Shown piece by piece: positions 56,792 to 64,000 of a stretch of 64,000 bases of DNA. This DNA is from Lamellibrachia satsuma (taxonomy: Eukaryota; Annelida; Polychaeta; Sabellida; Siboglinidae): the NCBI GenBank assembly GCA_033239005.1, contig BSQZ01000060.1, positions 795,001-859,000 of the forward strand. The letters are read 5' to 3'. Within the stretch, counting starts at the first letter, position 1; every line of letters begins with the position of its first letter. The notes under the pieces were generated by a model. That model saw only the letters and a list, made by a program, of their open reading frames with translations, did no database searches and was not told the origin of the DNA. The translations under genes and the position numbers were made by a program.

Positions 56792-57885
56792 CTATATCAT
56801 AAACGTCAGTTCAAACAATACATATGAATTCAATATGTGTGTAGCGTACTTGGCTTTTTGCAGTATTCTCGCACATTTGGCTTTGCATTTGTTCCATTTG
56901 TTCAAACATCGTTCACGACGAGCAGGTTTAGGTGGGTTAAAGCATTGTTTCACACAGCTGCTGAATTTCACGTTACACATTTTCTTGCATGCCTTGTAAA
57001 TCTGGACAGGATCAGATTCGCTCTTCCCTCCGTAACACGATGTCGCCAGCAAGATTGTTGCGAACGCGATGACGATCTGAAGTGCGTTCAAAATGCCGTG
57101 TGACACACATTTCTCGATACACTTCACATTGCTTTAATAATTGCAGAATATAAACAAAGCAAATTGTCCTCCACATATCATATCAAGGTACACATGAAAC
57201 TGTTGATTGATATATTTGTACATAAAATGCAAAATAGGTAGGTTTTAAACATTACAAAAACCGTAAGTTACATTTCGTGTCCTGGCTTGCATGTTCCGTT
57301 TACATTTAACTGAAAAAAAATCAAACGTATTCATAACATTATATCTACAAAATAGAAGCAAATAGGGCCAGATGAATGTTTGCTATCGTTGTCACTTCAT
57401 TGTTCGACAACAGCACGGCAGGTAGTGATGTGTTGAAGTAGTTCACCTCTCATATAACCAGGTACCTTAGTTTCCAAACGTTGAACCGAACCGTGTCTGG
57501 TGGCCTCATCGGGTGTGCATCGCAATGAATTGTTGCGTGTTTCACATTGACGTAGTAACGATGAAAACTTCATCTTTTAATCTCATAGTTGGTTGAGACT
57601 AAGTCTTAGCTTCGCTACGAAACCACAGTTGAGTAATTTCCTGGGCTTCTAATGTTGAATGCGTTTATACACATACTGCCCAGTATTATGGAGGCTTGTC
57701 GAGCCAGGGGTGGAGTCGCTACTACATGTTAATGGTGATGGTCTTGGTGGGCGAAATTGACGAATACGAACATAGAAGAACAATACAATCATTATCTAAC
57801 TTATCACGGTACATTGAAGACACTGTTATGCCTGCAACCAAACGAATGTGTAGCATTTGCTTGTACTTACAATGGAACTGTTCAT
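56792..57885 (-). CDS. Secreted basic cysteine-rich peptide, subtype A-like (gene 5)
   Basis: Minus strand. Exon 1 is 57885-57871 (ATG plus four codons, donor GTAAGT). Exon 2 is 57076-56792 (acceptor cacttcag, stop TAG). The intron is phase 0, about 794 nt. The mature region keeps C-x3-C-x6-C-x3-C-x11-C-x6-C-x3-C plus a Cys at the signal-peptide end, and is Lys/Arg-rich. Most other residues differ from genes 1 and 3, so it is an older paralogue. It ends with about 20 extra residues after the last helix, some hydrophobic; either this is a real C-terminal extension or a second intron removes it (a weak GTACGC lies just after the Lys-Ala-Lys). It lies outside the duplicated units and in the opposite direction. 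The role is inferred as for the other subtype-A genes. Confidence 0.75.
57128..57860. other. Intron of gene 5, no repeat recognised
   Basis: AT-rich non-coding sequence between the two exons. No similarity to the introns of genes 1-4 was seen by eye. Confidence 0.5.
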
Positions 57886-58045
57886 GCTGATGCGCGACCT
57901 TGCTGCCAATCTGGTAAATCTGGCTACGTTTGGCATTGACATTTTCGAGTGGTCTTGATGCATACACTCGACTGCCTATTAGTGAAATGACAGGACAAAG
58001 TCTACAACCTAGAGATTCAGAAACGCTGCAATTCAACACCACTGA

Positions 58046-58362
58046 ACTGCTCTCTCAAACAGGAACGCCTACGTTGGCTCGTGCGCCTACAGCGTATGTC
58101 TGGTGACCGCCTCCCGAAGACCATTCCTTATGGGGAAATAATTGAAGACCCAGTCGGCAGACCTAAATTGAGAAACAATGATGTAATCAAAAGAGTTATG
58201 AAAGACTATAGCATGGTCCCTCTGCATCGGCAAACAGTTTCCGAAGATCGGTCTAACTGGCGAGCTAGTCTTAATAGCGGTTCTGCCATGGACATCAAAG
58301 CGTACACGATTAATCAGGAGACAAAGCGTGCGAGGCGTCATGCTGGCAAGTTATTGACATGA
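58046..58362 (+). mobile_element. LINE ORF2 C-terminal end
   Basis: The frame reads LKQERLRWLVRLQRMSGDRL, then PKTIPYGEIIEDPVGRPKLR, then SEDRSNWRAS and a basic end, with a stop at 58362. The order 'LRW..H..RM...RLPK...YGE..GRP.LR..D..KR......W...A.DRS.WR' is typical of the 3' end of many LINE ORF2s. The upstream part is absent or rearranged. Confidence 0.7.
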
Positions 58363-59139
58363 TGTTGAAGCAGCTAAGACAAGCATGATCTCATTCGAGT
58401 CCTAAACACTCACTTTCCACTATATGTGTTTAACCACATAAAGTTAATGCCGGATGCCGGAAAGATGCTTGATTAATTTGAGTTCCATGCAAACTCCAAA
58501 TGTTATGTCAGAATCTGCAGTTTCAAATGTTTCGCAAGGTTGTGTGTGTCAGTGTGTCTAGCAAATCATGTCTTCAACACAATATGCACCAACAGTTTTG
58601 TTGCATCTTGACCATTGTTGTAGTTAAGGACGTCACATCTTTAAAGTTGACATCTATCAATTGGCACGTCTGAGCGAAAACTGTTCCCAGCAATATAAAA
58701 GATGTGTAGCAAATATGCAGGCTGTATAATAATTGGGCATTCACCTGCTACCATAGACTCTTTGGTTTCACAATGCATGTATGCCGCTCTTTCACAAGAA
58801 CTGACCATGCATACTCTATGCAAATAAATTTGGATAGAGTATGATACCTGTTGATAGCTAATGAAACAGCGTCCGATTGGTTGTCGATAAATGTCCTGCT
58901 TGGTTAGACGACCTTACGGTTACTAAAGACAAGGAACGAACCAGATCAGTCAAGTTGATAAATAACTTTGAATGTAATTCGTACGGCTTGACTACGTCCA
59001 GCACTAAGATTCTACATCTGGCCAACCAGCCAAAATCAAGCTTGTCGGGTTATTTAGGCTGTCATCCGCTACGGTTTGTCTCACAATTGCTCACCTATTT
59101 TGCTGTCCAACAGCATTCATTGTCTCTTCCTCATTTCGT
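58363..59139. other. Non-coding, no recognised feature
   Basis: I see no convincing gene. Part may belong to the gypsy remnant that follows. Confidence 0.35.
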
Positions 59140-59690
59140 TTGGCGGAACTGTCATCGCGCGATGTGATAACTGCGACTCAGCGTGTCGGCCTGACTCCTC
59201 TCCAGTGACATCGTACTTTTGTTGTCTCAGTCGCACGTTTTGCAGGCTTTTCTGGACATTTTCAGGGGTTTTATCACGATGCTCTCCGGTGGCTTTGGAT
59301 GTGATTTTACCGTAGTTTGTTTTCCAAAATGGCACTGGTGATACTCAACAGACCACATCACTGCTAGCATTTCCTCTTCAGCAGCTTGATGTAGCTTAAC
59401 TTTCGTTAGTAGATTTCTGCAGACGTTGCCGACAAATGGAAGATGCAGACATCTATTGCGGCCGAAATTGGCTTTGAAAGTCGCCTCGAAGGATGGGTCT
59501 AGCCTCACATGCCAATAGCCCGACTTCATATCAACGAATGTGAACACCTTGGTTCCCTGTAGCATTGGCTAAGAGGGCATCAATGGTGGACGTCAAGTAG
59601 CGTTCCCTCTTGAGAGCATTGTTCAACTGTTGTAGGTCTATACGTACCCTGTCGACGACATATTCTTTTGGATGGAAGAGTTGCACAGCT
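59140..59690 (-). mobile_element. Ty3/gypsy LTR retrotransposon pol remnant
   Basis: The minus strand contains reverse transcriptase motif-A sequence (VFTFVDMKSGYWHVRLDPSF), NLLTKVKLHQAAEEEMLAVM of the RNase H primer-grip side, and 'KPPESI.IKPL', then 'LQNVRLRQQKYDVTGEESGR'. These are collapsed together with large deletions. No LTRs were found. Confidence 0.75.
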
Positions 59691-60284
59691 GAGTATTACG
59701 TGTTCGTGTGATAATTTCAAATATAGTGAATGTAATAAAAACATGTAATTTGTGTTCGTTTGACATAGTGAATATTATGAATACATGTAATTTGTCATTA
59801 CTGAATCACACGTTTATTAATTAAGACCATTTACCTAGGCAATCATTTTATTCATAATAAATGTTAAACAAGCATAATTAAGTAATGTTATTAATATATT
59901 ATAATGATATCTTTACTAATGTCATTCCCAGTGCTATGTAAAAACATATTACCCATACATACCATTGATAACATATGTGGAAGACATACAGACATATTTG
60001 TTAACTTTGGTATAATACACAGTCATATATATGACAATTTACCAATAGTCTGTTTAATTGACAAGAGGAAACCGTCTACCAAATCAAGCCGCTACTTTTC
60101 AGACGCAGGCCCATTGATGATGTGTCCATTCGTCATTTAACTTTTCTCTCCACGGGTCTGGTTTCTTAAGCGCTTAATATGCTACACTTTACCACTGCTT
60201 GATGGCATCATGTGTGTGTATTACCTGATTACTAACCTGATCATAAAATATGTAGCATTAATGTTAGTACAATAAATGGATATT
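59691..60284. other. AT-rich non-coding DNA
   Basis: No gene or repeat recognised. Confidence 0.35.
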
Positions 60285-60575
60285 TCACATCCATGTTACT
60301 CAGGCGTTTCAAGCAGCCCTGCAAGCGTGTGTGAACGGGAGGGAGAATATAGAAAAGGAAAGGCACAGACTCTACCTTTAGAATCAACTAGGGTGGGCTG
60401 GTCATTGAAGCAGATAGTAAATTGGAGTAGGCCTAGACAATATAATGCTAACTGGTAGGGTGATAACTGATGGCCAATCATAGCTTCTGCAAATATCTGT
60501 AAAATGTAAACATTTGGGGCTGGCAACTGGCAGCCAAGTGGACCTATGGAGCCATTGAACCTATACATCTGAAAT
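60285..60575. repeat. Diverged copy of the intronic repeat at 4640-4960
   Basis: Shared words include 'atccatgttactcaggcgtt', 'atagcttctgcaaat' and 'ggcagccaagtg', in the same order and orientation as in the introns of genes 1 and 3. Confidence 0.55.
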
Positions 60576-60749
60576 TTGCATTCTGCACATATGCAAGTGT
60601 ACATATCAAACAGAGAAAGTTGGTATGGCTTCATTTAGTGTATACAAATATTAATTATAAACAGAATAACTAATGATTTAGTACAAAACGCAGAAATGCA
60701 CAATGATAATAACTATACTTATAATAATTAACTTTTTTTTTCGGAAGAT

Positions 60750-61860
60750 AGTTATAGTTTCAGATGTTTTCAAAGTGATGGGAATTCACTCCAGACCCTG
60801 GGCGCAGCGACAGAGACAACACGTTGCCCAAGTTAAGTTTAGTTTATGAACAATAAGTTGTGAAATTGATGATCTGAGCTGCTTAGGGATATTTTAAAGA
60901 TGCAGGAGACTAGCCAAGTAGGGTTGTTGTGTAGATAGAGCACGATATGCAAGAATGGACAGCTGTGTAAGTAATGGTAGTGATGAAGAACACCGAGGCG
61001 ACTTGAGTACCACACGTGCCAGACAATTTTGTACTCTGGAGTCTATCCAAGTATCTTTTAGCAATGTTATTTAGTAGTGAATTACAATAGTCAAGGCGGC
61101 TACTAATTAATGCTGTTGGCATTGTTGGCATAATTCGACGGAGATCACGTATATGATAGAAACAGGATTTACATACTTTAGAAATATGCTGGCAAAAGTT
61201 TAAGTCACTATCAAAGACAACACCTATATTACGAACGGTATCTGGTGGGAATGTATCACTGCCAAGCAGTTTAACTGGAAAATGGCCGATGAACCTATGT
61301 GTTGTTGCTTAGTGTCAATAATAATAATAATACGGTCTATTTTATCTGGATTAAGCTTTAGCTTAATTGATTCCATCCAAAACAAGATATCAGTAAGACA
61401 ATCACTTAAACTCGAAACAGATTCTTTTGCATTTTATTGTGAAAATGTAAACCTGTGTGTCATCAGCATACAGGTGGTGACTGAGATTATGATTAATAAT
61501 GACTTGGCTGAGAGATGTAGTATATAAGCTAAGCAGAATAGCGAAAAGGATGGATCCTTGCGGCACTCTGAATGTGGAAACCGAGGCGACTTGAGTACCA
61601 CACGTGCCAGACTCTGGAGTCTATCCAAGTATCTTTTAGCAATGTTATTTAGTAGTGAATTACAATCGTCAAGGCGGCTACTAATTAATGTGTTGTGGCA
61701 AGATAGTGTGCCAGATATGATAACTCTTTGGTGTTTGTCTGAAAAAAAATATGATTTGAACCACCGAAGCGCTGTACGAGAAATATGTAGATCATTTGAT
61801 AAGTGATGTTTATAAATATGTTCATGAAGGTGAATAGCAACTACGTTTTTTAATATCAAG
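60750..61860 (-). mobile_element. L2/CR1-like LINE remnant with internal duplication
   Basis: The minus strand reads RWFKSYFFSDKHQRVIISGT near 61770; HHLYADD-like catalytic region near 61470; FYHIRDLRRIMP-like near 61150; and SSRLDYCNSLLNNIAKRYLD near 61070. A second copy of the last segment (about 61575-61695) is misplaced upstream, within the RT region. There are stops throughout. Confidence 0.8.
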
Positions 61861-61879
61861 GAAATTTGGAAATTTATCT

Positions 61880-63411
61880 AAAAAATGTGTGCTTACAGGA
61901 GAACGGTAGACAAAGCGCTATAAAGGAAGTGAGTAAATGGGAATGTATCATTTTAACCACGGACACATACAATGGAAATATGTAGACAGTACAGGGGGTG
62001 AGGACCAACAGTTTCTATTTTAATACAATATAGCGTCCTTACTCAACACGTGCTAGAACCAATTAGGGGAGAGAATATATTCGATATGGTTTTGTCTTCA
62101 CGAAATTCATTAGTGGACAATGTCGAAATACATTAGTGGACAATGTCGAAACACATTAGTGGACAATGTCGAAACACATTAGTGGACAATGTCGAAACAC
62201 ATTAGTGGACAATGTCGAAACACATTAGTGGACAATGTCGAAACACATGAGCCATTTCGGTAAAAGTGATCATAATCAAATACATTTTGACATCAAAGCA
62301 AAATCAGAAAGCCAAAATAAAAAATACAGAAGAAACTTCCACAAAGGTAAATATAAAGATATGAGAAGATATTTAGCAAAGCTAGATTGGAATAACATGC
62401 TGAGGAATAAGACAGCAATTGAATGTCGGGACATTCTCTAACCATTAATCAATTTGTTTCCTTAAAAACAGCAGCGAAAACAGTCTTGAAAGAAACAATT
62501 GTCAAAAAATAGTACACAAGCAAACAGTGCGGAGGGTTTATACCAGATGAAGACTATACACATTATAAGGAGGCACTTAATGCAGCTACAACTGAAATTA
62601 TACAATATTAAAGGAGCTATGAGTAAAAATAGGCATGTAACATAATACATGAGAGCAACAGTTTTAATATCAGGAGTAAACAAAACGTACGAGACAAGGT
62701 TGGACCACTAAAAGCCAGAGCTGGAACTATACTGTCGAAAAGATTTTAATGGCGGACGAAATAAATGGATACTTCAGTTCAATGTTTACCAGAGAGGATA
62801 TTAATTCATTACCAATTCCAGACGCTAAACTTCAGGAGGTTAAATCGGAATATTTAGGGCGGTCAATTTTAATTCCAGAAATGGTAGATAAGAGCATTGT
62901 CATTAAAAGAGGGAGTGGTTCCTTTTGAATGGAAACAAGCAAACATCGAACCATTATTTAAAAAGGTTTCGATAAATAAGTCAGATAATTACAGACCAGT
63001 GAGCATAACACCAGTAAGTTATTTGAAAGGTTAATTAAAGAACATATGGTGGAATTCCTTATTAGGCATAAATTATTAAATCCATCTCAACATGGATCCC
63101 TCAAAGCGAGTTCATGCTTAATAAATATATTATGTTGTTTTAGAAAAAAGTGGATAGATGAAGAATCACCACTAGATTTTGTTTACTTAGATTTTCAGAA
63201 AGCTTTCGGCAAAGTGCCACATCAAAGATTACAACTTACATAATCGACTGGATTAAAAAAAAATGGCTGACTGACAGAAGGCAGCGTGTTGTAGTAGATG
63301 GGGGAGATTTCAAACTGGAAATCAGCTTTGCGTGGGGTACCACAAGGATCAGTATTAGGACCCTTATTATTCTTAATATAGATCAACGACTTGAACGATA
63401 ATATAACAACA
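61880..63411 (+). mobile_element. CR1 LINE remnant, endonuclease to mid-RT
   Basis: VLTQHVLEPIRGENIFDMVL near 62040; a minisatellite; SDHNQIHFDIKAKSESQNKK near 62262; EINGYFSSMFTREDINSLPI near 62758; HMVEFLIRHKLLNPSQHGSL near 63040; [20 protein letters not shown] near 63175; [17 protein letters not shown] near 63332. It is cut at about 63411 by another LINE, right after INDLNDNITT. There are many stops. Confidence 0.85.
62104..62250. repeat. 22-bp minisatellite inside the CR1
   Basis: About seven copies of acattagtggacaatgtcga plus two bases, made from the codons for Leu-Val-Asp-Asn-Val of the CR1 linker. The other CR1 at 12902 has one copy. Confidence 0.9.
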
Positions 63412-64000
63412 GACAAGATGGCGCCGGTGTATGGCGACACGTTGTGGCGATGCGTGATTGTATGTGTGATTTCACTTGCTGTTTTGGCGGCTAGAACATC
63501 TACCATGCACAGGTATGAGCGTGAACATTTGCTGAATATTCTGGACTCAATGCATAAGGACTATCGACCTAACTTTGCCTCTGAGAACGTTTTCCCGTCA
63601 TCAATTCTACTCGACCTACTTCTGAAATACAGCACGCCACGCTTCATCGCGCTCGCAAACGGGGCAGACGAGGCGGGGCACTGTGCAGATTTCGTCGGCG
63701 CGGCTCTAGACCACCACTTCCTGCTATTGTTCTCGCTAACGTGCGCTCGCTCAAGAACAAAACAGACGAACTGTTCCACCTATTGTCTTTCAAACGTGAA
63801 TTCAAGGACTCTTCCATTTTGTGCTTCACTGAGACATGGCTTGACCAACTGACACCTGACGCTGCCGTTACTCCACCGGGCCACACTTTGCTTAGAGCCG
63901 ACAGATCAAGCGAACTGTCGGGCAAAGAAAGGGGTGGTGGAATATGCTTCCTTGTCAATCATCGGTGGTGCAATGACTCAACTATTGTGTCCTCTTCCTG
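63412..64000 (+). mobile_element. 5' end of a second LINE (endonuclease), continues past the window
   Basis: It starts at 'caagatggcgccggtgtatg', a common LINE 5' beginning. From about 63722 the frame encodes an apurinic endonuclease start: ANVRSLKNKTDELFHLLSFK, SSILCFTETWLDQLTPDAAV, LLRADRSSELSGKERGGGIC, open to the window end. Conserved N.RSL.NK and ETWL are visible. The 5' leader (63412-63700) is GC-richer than its surroundings. It is probably the youngest insertion here, nested in a CR1. Confidence 0.8.

Noticed and set aside
56568..56999. 143-codon plus-strand frame
   Set aside because: Its first half is an L2-like LINE scrap and its second half is antisense to exon 2 of gene 5.

Overview
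This is eukaryotic, animal-type genomic DNA. Coding density is very low, and introns have GTAAGT donors and polypyrimidine-CAG acceptors. There are many CR1-, L2-, RTE- and other non-LTR retrotransposon fragments, one Ty3/gypsy scrap, a foldback-type element, many (TA)n arrays and many minisatellites. I see no tRNA, rRNA, CRISPR array or prokaryotic-style operon. A marine invertebrate, possibly a lophotrochozoan, fits the repeats and the small secreted cysteine-rich peptide genes, but the species cannot be read from the sequence.

The main content is a family of five small two-exon genes for secreted cysteine-rich peptides. They lie at 4263-5927 (+), 21970-22708 (+), 34050-35580 (+), 44101-44966 (+) and 57885-56792 (-). 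Each has a first coding exon of only 15 nt (ATG plus four codons) followed by GTAAGT. A phase-0 intron of 0.5-1.4 kb leads to a second exon with the rest of the signal peptide and the whole mature peptide. There are two subtypes. Subtype A is strongly basic, with eight cysteines counting one at the signal-peptide end. Subtype B has six cysteines and is near neutral. Both share the outer frame C-x3-C-x6-C ... C-x6-C-x3-C, the symmetric pattern expected of a disulfide-stapled helical hairpin. Eight further copies of the start of exon 2, truncated soon after the first cysteine, are scattered between the genes.

Most of the window is a tandem segmental duplication. Unit 1 (about 3.73-32.07 kb) and unit 2 (about 33.53-53.29 kb) share the order subtype-A gene, two truncated exon copies, one inverted truncated copy, subtype-B gene, one truncated copy carrying a small MITE, LINE fragment, 31-bp and 17-bp repeats. 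A subtype-B intron relic at 241-715 suggests an earlier unit to the left. The two units differ mainly by lineage-specific LINE insertions, a 2.2-kb foldback element (unit 2 only), (TA)n arrays and minisatellites. Several minisatellites are long in unit 1 but present as one or two units at the matching place in unit 2.

Region by region: 1-3.7 kb holds the relic, a possible unrelated exon, degenerate repeats and a hairpin with a TA core. 3.7-32 kb is unit 1. 32-33.5 kb is a spacer. 33.5-53.3 kb is unit 2. 53.3-64 kb is non-duplicated DNA with decayed LINEs, the fifth gene on the minus strand, a gypsy scrap, an L2-like LINE, and a CR1 interrupted at 63412 by the 5' part of another LINE that runs off the window. 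All identities were judged by eye; no alignment was run.
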